Part shown: positions 53,825 to 62,870 of the stretch, piece after piece | Layout of the letters: every line of letters begins with the position of its first letter | Numbering within the stretch: position 1 is the first letter of the stretch | Origin: Jingyaoa shaoxingensis | GTDB taxonomy: Bacteria; Bacillota; Clostridia; Lachnospirales; Lachnospiraceae | Direction of reading: 5' to 3' | Assembly (NCBI RefSeq): GCF_014385005.1 | Contig: NZ_JACRSZ010000009.1 | Coordinates: 62,001 to 126,000 of the forward strand | Length of the DNA: 64,000 nt | Program-made: the position numbers and the translations under genes | The notes under the pieces: model-generated | Databases searched by the model: none | What the model saw: only the letters and a program-made list of their open reading frames with translations | Told to the model about the DNA's origin: nothing

Positions 53825-54451
53825 ATGGTAACAATTAACGCAATGGGTGATACCTGCCCGATCCCGGTCATCAAGACACAGAATGCCATTAAGGCACTGA
53901 CAAAAGCAGAAGAAGTAGAGGTACTGGTAGACAATGAAGTGGCAGTACAGAATCTGACGAAACTGGCAGGAAGCCTTGGCTGTGAAGTGAAATCTGAGAA
54001 AAAAGCAGAAAAAGAATACCGTGTTGTGATCACAGTAACAGAAGATAAGTTACAGGGACAGGCAGATGAGAAGAAAGAAGAAACAGCAGAAGCGGCCTGC
54101 GTTCCAGATGCCAGAGATAACACAGTGGTTGTGATTTCATCTGACAAAATGGGTGAGGGAGAAGAAGAACTGGGTAAAGTCCTGATCAAAGGTTATATCT
54201 ATGCACTGACTCAGCTGGAGACACTGCCAAAGACCATTTTATTCTATAACAAGGGTGCTTATTTGACCTGTGAAGGATCTGCATCACTGGAAGATCTGAA
54301 GTCTCTGGAAGCGCAGGGCGTGGAGATATTTACCTGTGGAACCTGCCTGAATTACTACGGACTGTCTGAGAAGCTTCAGGTAGGAAGTGTTACGAACATG
54401 TATGTAATCGCAGATACTATGGCAAAAGCCAGTAAGGTAGTGAAACCATGA
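53825..54451 (+). CDS. yedF: YedF-type sulfurtransferase-like protein (TusA + DsrE domains)
   Basis: 208 residues. N-terminal TusA/SirA domain with active Cys11 in DTCPIPVIKT; C-terminal DsrE/F-like domain with YLTCEGSASLEDL, then CGTCLNYY. The family is a putative selenium-metabolism protein (selenium-associated YedF). Probably binds and relays persulfide or selenopersulfide between the desulfurase and SelD. Stop overlaps the next gene by 4 bases. Confidence 0.92.
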   Translation: MVTINAMGDTCPIPVIKTQNAIKALTKAEEVEVLVDNEVAVQNLTKLAGSLGCEVKSEKKAEKEYRVVITVTEDKLQGQADEKKEETAEAACVPDARDNTVVVISSDKMGEGEEELGKVLIKGYIYALTQLETLPKTILFYNKGAYLTCEGSASLEDLKSLEAQGVEIFTCGTCLNYYGLSEKLQVGSVTNMYVIADTMAKASKVVKP

Positions 54452-55581
54452 TTTATCTGGATAATGCAGCCACTACACTGCATAAGCCGGAAGGAGTGGC
54501 AGAGGCCATGACTATGGCGTTGACTTCCATGGGCAACTCTGGAAGGGGCGCCCATGAAGCTACTTTGGATGCATCCAGAATGATCTATGGTACCAGAGAA
54601 AAGCTGGCAGAGCTGTTTCATATTCCAGATCCCATGCGGATTGCCTTTACCTGTAATGCCACAGAAAGCCTGAACATAGCTATACAGGGAATATTGAATC
54701 CGGGAGATCATGTAATAACCAGTGTGTGTGAACATAATTCCGTACTGCGGCCGGTATATCGGATGGCAAAACAGGGAGTGACCTACAGTTTGCTTACGGC
54801 AGACGAAAAAGGCGTGATGCAGTATGATCAGCTTCCAAAGCTTTTAAAAAAAGAGACTAAGGTGATTGCTGTGACGCACGCATCCAATTTGACCGGTAAT
54901 GTGACTGATTTGAAAAAAATATCGGATTTTGCAAAGGAAAATGGATTGCTTCTGATTGTGGATGCATCCCAGACAGCCGGATGCATTCCGATTGATGTAC
55001 AGGATATGGGGATTGATGTTCTCTGTTTCACCGGACATAAGGGTCTGATGGGACCACAGGGAACCGGTGGTATCTATGTACGGGAAGGATTAAGAATTGC
55101 ATCTCTGAAAGTAGGGGGAAGTGGTGTGAAGAGTTTTGATAAGGAGCATCCGGATACCATGCCGACGGCACTGGAAGCCGGAACCCTAAACGGACCGGGA
55201 ATTGCAGGTCTTGGAGCTTCTCTATCCTGGATATTGAAGCAAGGCGTAGAGCAGATCCATGAAAAGGAATTATCGCTGGCCAGGCGCTTCTTAAAAGGCA
55301 TCGCAGAGATCCCGGACATTACAGTATATGGAGATACAGATGCACAGATGCGAACAGCCATTGTATCCCTGAATCTGGGAGACGTGGATTCCGCAGAAGT
55401 CAGCGACTGGCTCTGGGAAGATTATGGAATTGCAGTACGTGCAGGTGCTCATTGTGCTCCCCTGATGCATCAGACTCTTGGCACAGAGCAGCAGGGTGCG
55501 GTACGGTTCAGCTTTTCCTGTTTTAATACAGAAGAAGAAGTGGACGCAGCAATTCAGGCATTAAAGGAATTACAGGAATAA
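54448..55581 (+). CDS. Class V PLP cysteine desulfurase/selenocysteine lyase-like
   Basis: 377 residues. NifS/SufS fold: IYLDNAATTLHKPEGV, TCNATESLNIAIQG, HASNLTGN, PLP lysine in FTGHKGLMGPQGTGG and active-site Cys in AGAHCAPLMH. It takes S or Se from cysteine or selenocysteine. The tight link to YedF and DUF3343 genes suggests supply of selenium for SelD or MoCo maturation; sulfur supply is the alternative. Confidence 0.92.
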   Translation: MIYLDNAATTLHKPEGVAEAMTMALTSMGNSGRGAHEATLDASRMIYGTREKLAELFHIPDPMRIAFTCNATESLNIAIQGILNPGDHVITSVCEHNSVLRPVYRMAKQGVTYSLLTADEKGVMQYDQLPKLLKKETKVIAVTHASNLTGNVTDLKKISDFAKENGLLLIVDASQTAGCIPIDVQDMGIDVLCFTGHKGLMGPQGTGGIYVREGLRIASLKVGGSGVKSFDKEHPDTMPTALEAGTLNGPGIAGLGASLSWILKQGVEQIHEKELSLARRFLKGIAEIPDITVYGDTDAQMRTAIVSLNLGDVDSAEVSDWLWEDYGIAVRAGAHCAPLMHQTLGTEQQGAVRFSFSCFNTEEEVDAAIQALKELQE

Positions 55582-55585
55582 ATTT

Positions 55586-55822
55586 ATGAGAACAAAGAAA
55601 CTACAACTGGTGATTACATTTTCCAATACACCAGAAGCAATCAAAATGGAAAAATATTGTCAGGAGCATCAGCTTCCGGGAAGGCTAATTCCCATTCCAT
55701 CTCAGATTACCGCAGGCTGCGGGTTGGCCTGGAAGACGGAACCGGATAGGAAAGAGCAGTTCGTGGAACAGCTGAAGCAGGCGGGACTGTCCTGGGAACA
55801 GATGCAGGTAATTGAGTTATAA
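55586..55822 (+). CDS. DUF3343 putative Se/S carrier protein
   Basis: 78 residues. QLVITFSNTPEAIKMEKYC, then LPGRLIPIPSQITAGCGLAWKT: the DUF3343 pattern with a conserved Cys45 in AGCGLAW. Family members are annotated as putative Se/S carrier proteins. Likely cytosolic and paired with YedF/desulfurase. No RBS of strength is seen; translation is likely coupled to the desulfurase gene. Confidence 0.88.
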   Translation: MRTKKLQLVITFSNTPEAIKMEKYCQEHQLPGRLIPIPSQITAGCGLAWKTEPDRKEQFVEQLKQAGLSWEQMQVIEL

Positions 55823-55919
55823 CTGCTGGCCAGAAAGAAAATGACCGCAGTAATGGGGAGGAAGAGATCTTTCTCGGATATAAAATAAAAAACGAAACAA
55901 AGTTTGGAAGGAGGATATT

Positions 55920-58625
55920 ATGGTTCATGTAATGATTGACGGCATTCCGGTGGAAGTGGAAAAGGGGACGACCGTTCTTCATGCGGCAAAAAAAGCAGGA
56001 ATTGAGATCCCAACTCTGTGTTATATTGAGGATCTGATTCCGGACGGATCTTGCCGTCTGTGCGTGGTAGAAGTAAAAAATAATGGCAGAACCAAGATCG
56101 ACACATCCTGTACCCTGCAGGTATCAGAAGGGGATGAGATCTTTACCAGATCAGAAAAGGTAAGACAGTCCAGAAAACAGACACTGGATCTGCTGTTATC
56201 CGATCACAATGTACACTGCTTCTCCTGCGAAGCAAACGGAGACTGCAAACTGCAGGAATATGCATTTGAGTATGGTTTGGAGACCACCAGCTATGAAGGA
56301 CAGAAGAGTGGTGGCGAGGTAGATGATACGAATAAATTCTTTACCTATGACCCAAGTCTTTGTATTCTGTGCCACAGATGCGTGAATACCTGTAATTATA
56401 TTGTAGGACGCGGTGCCATTGAGACAATGGAACGTGGATTCCAGTCAGTAATCGGCAATGGAGAAGGTCAGTGGAAAGATGGTATCTGTGAATCCTGCGG
56501 TAACTGTGTACAGGCCTGTCCAACCGGTGCGCTGTCCATGAAGCGCAGAAAGAAATACCGTACATATCAGGTAGAAAAAAAGGTACTGACCACCTGTCCA
56601 CATTGTGCAACCGGATGTCAGTATTACCTTCTGGTAAAAGATGGCAAGATTGTGGATACAGAAGCTTATAATGGACCATCCAACAAAGGTCTGCTTTGTG
56701 TAAAGGGACGAAGCGGAAGCTTTGACTTTGTACATCATCCATCCAGAATCACAGATCCATTGATTAAGAATAAAGAAACCGGTGAATTTGAGAAAGCTAC
56801 CTGGGATGAAGCACTGGATCTGGTTGCATCTAAATTCATGGAGATTAAGAAAAAATACGGCAGTGAATCACTGGCAGGTTTTGCATGTTCCAGATCACCA
56901 AACGAAGATATCTACATGGTTCAGAAGATGGTTCGAACCTGTTTCGGCACAAATAATACCGATAACTGTGCCCGTGTATGTCACTCTGCATCGGTAGCAG
57001 GTCTGGCTATGACACTGGGATCCGGTGCCATGACCAATCCAATCGAAGATATCACAAAGAAACCAGATGTGATCATGCTGGTAGGTTCCAATCCGGAAGA
57101 AGCACATCCGGTAGTGGGCATGCAGATTCGTCAGGCGGTACAGCGTGGATGTAAGCTGATCGTGGTGGATCCGCGTGATATTGGCCTTGCAAAACATGCA
57201 GATATCCATCTGAAGTTAAAACCAGGTACCAACGTTGCATTTGCAAATGGTATCATGAATGTGATCATTTCCGAAGGGCTGCAGGATGAAAAGTTCATTG
57301 CAGAGAGAACGGAAGGATACGAGAAGATCAAAGAGATCGTAAAAGATTATACACCTGAAAAAGTAGCAGAGATCTGCCATATTGATGCAGAAGATCTGAA
57401 GAAAGCAGCTATCATGTATGCGAAAGCAGATATGGCTCCGATTATTTACTGTCTGGGTGTTACGGAACATTCCACCGGTACGGAAGGTGTTATGTCCATG
57501 TCAAATATAGCTCTTCTGGTTGGTAAACTGGGTAGAGAAGGTTGTGGTGTCAATCCACTTCGTGGCCAGAACAATGTACAGGGTGCCTGTGATATGGGTG
57601 CATCACCGACAGATTTCCCTGGATATCAGAAAGTAGCCAATCCAGAAGTAATTGCCAAATTTGAAAAAGCATGGAATACGAAGTTGAATCCAAATCCAGG
57701 ACTGCATGCTACGGATGTATTCCCGGCAGCAATCAGGGGAGATGTGAAAGGTCTTTATATTTACGGTGAAGACCCGATTGTTACTGATCCGGATACCCAT
57801 CATATCATCAAGGCACTGGAGAGCCTGGACTTCTTTGTTATTCAGGAACTGTTTATGACAGAGACTGCCCAGTATGCAGATGTGATTCTTCCGGGTGTCA
57901 GCTATGCAGAAAAAGAAGGTACCTTTACGAATACCGAGCGTCGCGTACAGCGTGTGCGCAAGGCAGTAACGATTCCTGGAAATGCAAGACTGGATACGGA
58001 TATCATCATTGATCTGATGAATCGTATGGGATATCCACAGCCGCATCTTACATCTGCTCAGATTATGGATGAAATTGCATCTGTGACACCATCCTTTGGA
58101 GGCATCAGCCATGCACGTCTGGATAGTGAAGAAGTAGGTGGAAGAGGACTTCAGTGGCCATGTCCGACAAAGGACCATCCGGGTACACCGATCATGCATG
58201 TGGGCAAGTTCGCAAGAGGTCTGGGATGGTTCTATCCGGCAGAATATGTGCCTTCTGCAGAACTTCCGGATGAAGAATATCCAATCATCCTTATGACCGG
58301 ACGTATCCTGTATCATTACACCACAAGAGCGATGACAGGAAAGACTCCGGAGCTGATGGAGATAGAAGGAAGTTCATTCATTGAAATGAATGAAGAAGAT
58401 GCAGCAGAACTTGGAATCAAGAATGGTGACAGAGTTCGACTGACATCCAGAAGAGGACAGATTGAATCCACTGCTCGTGTGGGAAATAAAGTATCCAAGG
58501 GAGAATCCTGGATGCCGTTCCACTTCCCGGATGGAAATGCAAACTGGCTGACGAATGCAGCACTGGATAAATATGCAAGAATTCCGGAATATAAAGTTTG
58601 CGCAATCAGAATTGAGAAAGCATAA
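55920..58625 (+). CDS. Formate dehydrogenase alpha subunit, cysteine form
   Basis: 901 residues, AAGGAGG upstream. Same domains as the selenocysteine paralog: [2Fe-2S] (LCYIEDLIPDGSCRLC), [4Fe-4S] CILCHRCVNTC and CESCGNCVQACP, bis-MGD site CPHCATGC, and Cys354 (CARVCHSAS) at the Mo-ligand position. The N-terminal 353 residues are collinear without indels. It lacks the Cys-rich tail of the other copy. Cys enzymes are generally less active, so this copy may serve low-selenium growth. It sits after the YedF operon with its own RBS. Confidence 0.94.
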   Translation: MVHVMIDGIPVEVEKGTTVLHAAKKAGIEIPTLCYIEDLIPDGSCRLCVVEVKNNGRTKIDTSCTLQVSEGDEIFTRSEKVRQSRKQTLDLLLSDHNVHCFSCEANGDCKLQEYAFEYGLETTSYEGQKSGGEVDDTNKFFTYDPSLCILCHRCVNTCNYIVGRGAIETMERGFQSVIGNGEGQWKDGICESCGNCVQACPTGALSMKRRKKYRTYQVEKKVLTTCPHCATGCQYYLLVKDGKIVDTEAYNGPSNKGLLCVKGRSGSFDFVHHPSRITDPLIKNKETGEFEKATWDEALDLVASKFMEIKKKYGSESLAGFACSRSPNEDIYMVQKMVRTCFGTNNTDNCARVCHSASVAGLAMTLGSGAMTNPIEDITKKPDVIMLVGSNPEEAHPVVGMQIRQAVQRGCKLIVVDPRDIGLAKHADIHLKLKPGTNVAFANGIMNVIISEGLQDEKFIAERTEGYEKIKEIVKDYTPEKVAEICHIDAEDLKKAAIMYAKADMAPIIYCLGVTEHSTGTEGVMSMSNIALLVGKLGREGCGVNPLRGQNNVQGACDMGASPTDFPGYQKVANPEVIAKFEKAWNTKLNPNPGLHATDVFPAAIRGDVKGLYIYGEDPIVTDPDTHHIIKALESLDFFVIQELFMTETAQYADVILPGVSYAEKEGTFTNTERRVQRVRKAVTIPGNARLDTDIIIDLMNRMGYPQPHLTSAQIMDEIASVTPSFGGISHARLDSEEVGGRGLQWPCPTKDHPGTPIMHVGKFARGLGWFYPAEYVPSAELPDEEYPIILMTGRILYHYTTRAMTGKTPELMEIEGSSFIEMNEEDAAELGIKNGDRVRLTSRRGQIESTARVGNKVSKGESWMPFHFPDGNANWLTNAALDKYARIPEYKVCAIRIEKA

Positions 58626-58644
58626 AATGAACACTTAGTTACCG

Positions 58645-58705
58645 AGAAATAGCCGTTCCTGACTGATATGTACCCCTTTTTACATGGTGCAGGGCGGCTA
58701 TTTCT
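58645..58705 (+). terminator. Long hairpin, possible terminator
   Basis: AGAAATAGCCG (58645-58655) / CGGCTATTTCT (58695-58705), 39-nt loop with ATGTA/TACAT inside. A T8 run comes about 17 bases later, so function as a terminator is uncertain. Confidence 0.45.
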
Positions 58706-58716
58706 TATGCTTGCAG

Positions 58717-58745
58717 TTGTGTTTTTTTTGTCAATATGTTACAAT
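58717..58745 (+). promoter_or_regulatory. Promoter of the molybdopterin operon
   Basis: TTGTGT (58717-58722), 17 bases, TACAAT (58740-58745) with a TGT extended -10. The leader of about 100 nt shows no recognised Moco riboswitch. Confidence 0.5.
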
Positions 58746-58848
58746 GATCCCATGCAAATTGTACGGAAATTATGATAACTGTTCCAAAACACTGTGAAAG
58801 TGAAGAATATGTCTGATTTCGCAGATGAACGGTAGAAGGAGATCGAAC

Positions 58849-59874
58849 ATGAAGTGTATTAAGACAACGGATGCGGTAGGCCATGTGCTTTGCCATGATA
58901 TTACAAGGATCGTGAAGGATGTGGTGAAGGATACTGCATTCCGTAAGGGACATATTGTGCAGGAAGAGGATATCCCGGTACTGTTATCTCTGGGAAAAGA
59001 TAACCTGTATGTATGGGAGAAGGATGAGAACACCCTGCATGAGAACGAAGCAGCGCAGATTCTCTGTGATGTCTGTATGAATGAGAATATGCATCCGACC
59101 GCAGTAAAAGAGGGAAAGATTGAGCTGATTGCAGACTGTGACGGAGTATTTCAGGTGGATGTGCCAAGGCTGGATGCTATCAATGAGATTGATGAGATTA
59201 TGATTGCCACCAGACATACGAATTTCCCGGTGAAAAAAGATGACCGTCTTCTGGGAACCCGTGTGATCCCGCTGGTGATTGCCAAAGAAAAAATGGATCT
59301 GGTGAAAAAGACAGCGGGAGATCAGCCTTTGGTTTCCCTGACTCCATATAAGAAGAGAAAAGTTGGTATTGTAACTACCGGAAACGAAGTATTTTACGGA
59401 AGAATCAAAGATACTTTCACTCCGGTTGTTATCAACAAGCTGGAATCCTACGGTGCAGAGATTCACGGACATATCCTCTGTAACGATGATATGGAAAAGA
59501 TCACAAAGGCCATTCTGAAGTTAAAAGAAGAAGGGGCAGATATGATTGTATGTACCGGTGGCATGAGCGTAGATCCAGATGACAAGACTCCTGGAGCCAT
59601 CAAGAATACAGGAGCAAGAATCGTATCTTATGGAGCTCCGGTTCTTCCGGGAGCCATGTTCCTGCTATCCTATCTGGAGGACGGCACACCGGTTATGGGG
59701 CTGCCGGGATGCGTCATGTATGCAAAAGCAACTGTTTTTGATCTGGTATTGCCACGAATCATTGCAGGAATCGAAGTGACAAAGAAAGATCTGGCACATA
59801 TGGGAAATGGTGGATTCTGTCTGGGATGTAAGGAATGTCATTATCCGAATTGCAGCTTTGGAAAAGGGGTGTGA
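58849..59874 (+). CDS. Molybdopterin-binding (MoCF-domain) protein with Cys-rich C terminus
   Basis: 341 residues from ATG 58849 behind AAGGAGA. MoaB/MogA-type domain at about 180-290 (VGIVTTGNEVFYGRIKD, MIVCTGGMSVDPDDKTPGAI, PGAMFLLSYLEDGTPVMGLPGCVMY). N-terminal 180 residues resemble MoeA domains. The last 20 residues contain GCKECHYPNC, a Cys-His cluster not part of MoeA. Probably binds molybdopterin in cofactor synthesis or handling. Overlaps nothing; followed by moeA 2 bases later. Confidence 0.85.
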   Translation: MKCIKTTDAVGHVLCHDITRIVKDVVKDTAFRKGHIVQEEDIPVLLSLGKDNLYVWEKDENTLHENEAAQILCDVCMNENMHPTAVKEGKIELIADCDGVFQVDVPRLDAINEIDEIMIATRHTNFPVKKDDRLLGTRVIPLVIAKEKMDLVKKTAGDQPLVSLTPYKKRKVGIVTTGNEVFYGRIKDTFTPVVINKLESYGAEIHGHILCNDDMEKITKAILKLKEEGADMIVCTGGMSVDPDDKTPGAIKNTGARIVSYGAPVLPGAMFLLSYLEDGTPVMGLPGCVMYAKATVFDLVLPRIIAGIEVTKKDLAHMGNGGFCLGCKECHYPNCSFGKGV

Positions 59875-59876
59875 TT

Positions 59877-61082
59877 ATGGATAACCTTACTGTGGAGCAG
59901 GCACTGGAAGCATTGCTTGCTCATTCAAAGATGATAGAAGAGACAGAAAAAGTACCGGTACTTCAGGCATGGGGAAAGGTGCTTGCAGAAGATATGGTGG
60001 CAGAATTGGATAACCCGCCATTTGATAAATCACCGATCGATGGTTATGCCTGCAAATCGGAAGATCTTGTGGGAGCATCCGAGGAACATCCGATTACGTT
60101 AAAGGTTCTGGAAGAGATTGATGCAGGACAGTATTCTGAGATAACCGTGGAAAAAGGGCAGGCGGTACGTATTATGACCGGCGCAGCCATCCCAAAGGGC
60201 TGTGACTGCTGTGTCCGTCAGGAAGATACCGATTATGGGGAAGATACTGTAAAGATCTTCCATCCGACCAGACAGTGGCAGAATTATTGCTATCAGGGAG
60301 AAGATTTTAAAAGAGGAACCGTGCTTCTGAAAAAAGGAACCAGAATCGGATTCGTAGAAGCTGGCATTCTGGCAAGTATGGGAAAAACGGAGGCAAATGT
60401 TTACCGTAGAGCAAGAGTAGCTATTTTAACTACCGGAGATGAAGTGATGGCACCGGGACAAAAGCTGCTTCCTGGCAAGATCTATGACTGTAATCAGAGT
60501 CTTCTGGCAGCACGTATGGAAGATTTTGGCGTGGAACTGGTAAAATTGGACTCTATCGAAGACCGGCCACAGGCAATGACAAAAGCTATTCAGGATATTG
60601 CTCCATCTGTGGATCTGATTATTACCACAGGCGCTGTATCAGTTGGAAAAAAGGATATTATGCACGAAGCACTGGAACTGGCAGGTGCACAGCGCATTTT
60701 CTGGCATATTCAGATGAAGCCGGGTATGCCAACTCTTTTTTCTGTGTATCAGGATACCCCGGTAATCAGTCTGTCCGGTAATCCATTTGGTGTGGCGGTA
60801 TCCGTGGATCTGCTGATTCGCCCAATGCTCCAGAAGATGATGCAGGATGAAGCATTAAAGACCAGAAGGGAAAAATGTGTGTTAAAGAATGAATTTGTAA
60901 AAGAAGTTCGTGGGCGCAGATATATCCGTGCCGTTACAGATGGAGAGTCTGTGACCATACCGACAGGATTACATTCCAATGGTGTGCTGGCTACCATGGC
61001 AGGCTGTAATTGCCTGATTGAGATGCAGGGTGGAAAGCCGGGAACCAAAGTGGGAGAACTTGCAGAAATAATATTGTTGTAA
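59877..61082 (+). CDS. moeA: Molybdopterin molybdotransferase
   Basis: 401 residues. MoeA domains: PPFDKSPIDGYA, RIMTGAAIPKGCDC, GEDFKRGTVLLKKG, the MoCF domain (ILTTGDEVMAPG, IITTGAVSVGKKD, GNPFGVAVSVDLL) and domain IV near the end. Inserts molybdate into adenylylated molybdopterin. Same operon as the gene before it. Confidence 0.95.
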   Translation: MDNLTVEQALEALLAHSKMIEETEKVPVLQAWGKVLAEDMVAELDNPPFDKSPIDGYACKSEDLVGASEEHPITLKVLEEIDAGQYSEITVEKGQAVRIMTGAAIPKGCDCCVRQEDTDYGEDTVKIFHPTRQWQNYCYQGEDFKRGTVLLKKGTRIGFVEAGILASMGKTEANVYRRARVAILTTGDEVMAPGQKLLPGKIYDCNQSLLAARMEDFGVELVKLDSIEDRPQAMTKAIQDIAPSVDLIITTGAVSVGKKDIMHEALELAGAQRIFWHIQMKPGMPTLFSVYQDTPVISLSGNPFGVAVSVDLLIRPMLQKMMQDEALKTRREKCVLKNEFVKEVRGRRYIRAVTDGESVTIPTGLHSNGVLATMAGCNCLIEMQGGKPGTKVGELAEIILL

Positions 61083-61154
61083 AAATTGCAGACAAATTCT
61101 GCGAAAGAAAACAGAAATGTTCAGGTTATTGACAGAAGAACAGGTAGTAATTAT

Positions 61155-61691
61155 ATGGAGAAAGAAAAAAACAAAAAGCAGTTTATTTTGGCGGTCAGCG
61201 GTGTGAAAAATTCAGGGAAGACGACATTGATTACAAAGCTCCTGCCGGAACTGAAAAAGCGCGGACTTCAGGTGGCTGTGATCAAGCATGACGGCCATGA
61301 CTTTGAAGCTGATGTACCGGGTACTGACAGCTGGAAGTATGCGCAGGCCGGGGCTGACGGAACCTGTGTGTTTTCTGCGAAAAAGTATATGGTGGTCAAA
61401 TATGCACCGGCGCCGTCTGTGGAAGAACTGGTTGGTGCATTTCCAGAAGTGGATGTGATTTTGCTGGAAGGGTTTAAGTATTCAGAATATCCCAAGATCG
61501 AAGTGATTCGAAAAGGCAATTCTTCAGAATCAGTATGTGATCCAAAGAACTTACTGGGAATAGTGACAGATCTGACGAAAGCAGAATTGGATGTGAACGG
61601 GGAAACGCTGGATATTCCGCTTTTTGGATCGGAAGAGACGGAGCGTCTTACAGACTATTTTCTCAGTAAAATGGTGATAGATAGTAAATAA
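61155..61691 (+). CDS. mobB: Molybdopterin-guanine dinucleotide biosynthesis protein B
   Basis: 178 residues from ATG 61155; an earlier start would lie near the moeA stop. P-loop VSGVKNSGKTTLI, IKHDGHDFE, DVILLEGFKYSEYPKIEVI are the MobB motifs. Assists MobA in making the bis-MGD cofactor that both FdhA enzymes need. Confidence 0.93.
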   Translation: MEKEKNKKQFILAVSGVKNSGKTTLITKLLPELKKRGLQVAVIKHDGHDFEADVPGTDSWKYAQAGADGTCVFSAKKYMVVKYAPAPSVEELVGAFPEVDVILLEGFKYSEYPKIEVIRKGNSSESVCDPKNLLGIVTDLTKAELDVNGETLDIPLFGSEETERLTDYFLSKMVIDSK

Positions 61692-61786
61692 CAGAAAAAC
61701 ATTGAACTGCCGGAAAATAGCAGAAAATATGCAGGATAGTCCAGGCAGCTAAGACGACACAGGATAAGAAAGGAGCAACCGAAATC

Positions 61787-62755
61787 ATGAATGTGGGGGC
61801 AGTGATTGTGGCAGCGCAGGATCTGGCACAGGACAAAACAGGAAATGAAGAACTGGAGACCTTTCTTCCCATGCTTTCGGTGGAAGGCACCACAGTAATC
61901 AAGCGGGAGATCTATACCTTACGAAAAGCCGGAATATCTCCAATCATAGTAGTGGGCGGTTATCAGGCAGCAGTGTTGAAAAATCATATCAGCCATAACG
62001 GAGTAATTTTTTTGGAAGATCCGGAATATGTCTGTCATGACTGGCTGACATCTGCCAGAATTGGGATGGAAGCATCTGCAGAACGATGTGATAAAGTGAT
62101 ACTGCTTCCGGTGGAATGCCCGGCATTTAAGGTAGAAACGCTGGAATTACTGACGGAATGTGAGAGTGATACCTGTCTGTATTATGATGGAGAGCCAGGG
62201 AAACTACAGCTTAGAATCAGCAGTCATCTCAAAAGAGATAAAATATCGGAAGAGATATATGAAGATTTGAAATCAGAAGATGGAAGAGATCTGATGCACA
62301 GAAAACGAAATATGAAAAATCTGGACACAGATGACTCCGGCATCTTATATGATATTTCCAGACCGGAGCATATCGAAAAGGTGCGAGCCTATATCCGCCA
62401 GATACGGGATGCAAAAGCCTTAAGCCTGAAGACCAAAATTGTATTATCCAAGGGTGAAGATTTCTTTGGACCTGGAATCTTTCATCTGCTTCAATACGTG
62501 GATGAGACAGGTTCCATACAGGCAGCAGCCAAGAAAATGGGAATGTCGTATTCTAAGTGCTGGAAGTTGTTGAACCGGGCAGAAGAACAGATGGGATTTC
62601 CTTTTTTGAACCGGTACAATGGAGGAAAGAACGGTGGAAATTCTACGATTACCGAAGAAGGAAGAGAATTCATGAATCGTTATCATGCCATGCTGGAAGA
62701 CATGAAGCGGATCAGTCAGAATTTTTTTGACATCTATTTTCAGGATTATCAGTAA
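61787..62755 (+). CDS. MobA-like domain fused to ModE-type HTH regulator
   Basis: 322 residues. N-terminal 190 residues have the layout of MobA/MocA nucleotidyltransferases (VIVAA at start, KREIYTLRKAGISPIIVVGGY), but the GxGxRMG motif is gone and the expected FKPML reads FLPML, so NTP transfer is doubtful. C-terminal 100 residues hold a ModE-like winged helix: YVDETGSIQAAAKKMGMSYSKCWKLL. No molybdate-binding TOBE domain is seen. Probably senses MoCo status and controls modAB from the palindrome at 62774-62816. RBS AAAGGAGC. Confidence 0.8.
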   Translation: MNVGAVIVAAQDLAQDKTGNEELETFLPMLSVEGTTVIKREIYTLRKAGISPIIVVGGYQAAVLKNHISHNGVIFLEDPEYVCHDWLTSARIGMEASAERCDKVILLPVECPAFKVETLELLTECESDTCLYYDGEPGKLQLRISSHLKRDKISEEIYEDLKSEDGRDLMHRKRNMKNLDTDDSGILYDISRPEHIEKVRAYIRQIRDAKALSLKTKIVLSKGEDFFGPGIFHLLQYVDETGSIQAAAKKMGMSYSKCWKLLNRAEEQMGFPFLNRYNGGKNGGNSTITEEGREFMNRYHAMLEDMKRISQNFFDIYFQDYQ

Positions 62756-62773
62756 ATGTATATAAAAAAACAG

Positions 62774-62821
62774 ATCCCTGTTTGTCATAACATTGACAAA
62801 ACTGACATACAGGGATATAAT
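62774..62821 (+). promoter_or_regulatory. modA promoter inside a 14-bp inverted repeat
   Basis: ATCCCTGTTTGTCA (62774-62787) and TGACATACAGGGAT (62803-62816) are inverted with one mismatch. Between and across them: TTGACA (62793-62798), 17 bases, TATAAT (62816-62821). Binding by the ModE-HTH protein would block RNA polymerase. Confidence 0.75.
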
Positions 62822-62870
62822 TTTGCTAGCGAGTGTTTTTTGAAAAAATAACGTGAAGGAGGAAGTTAAC

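Noticed and set aside
58746..58848. Molybdenum cofactor riboswitch in the leader of the molybdopterin operon
   Set aside because: I could not find the conserved Moco motif stems; only one unrelated hairpin lies upstream.
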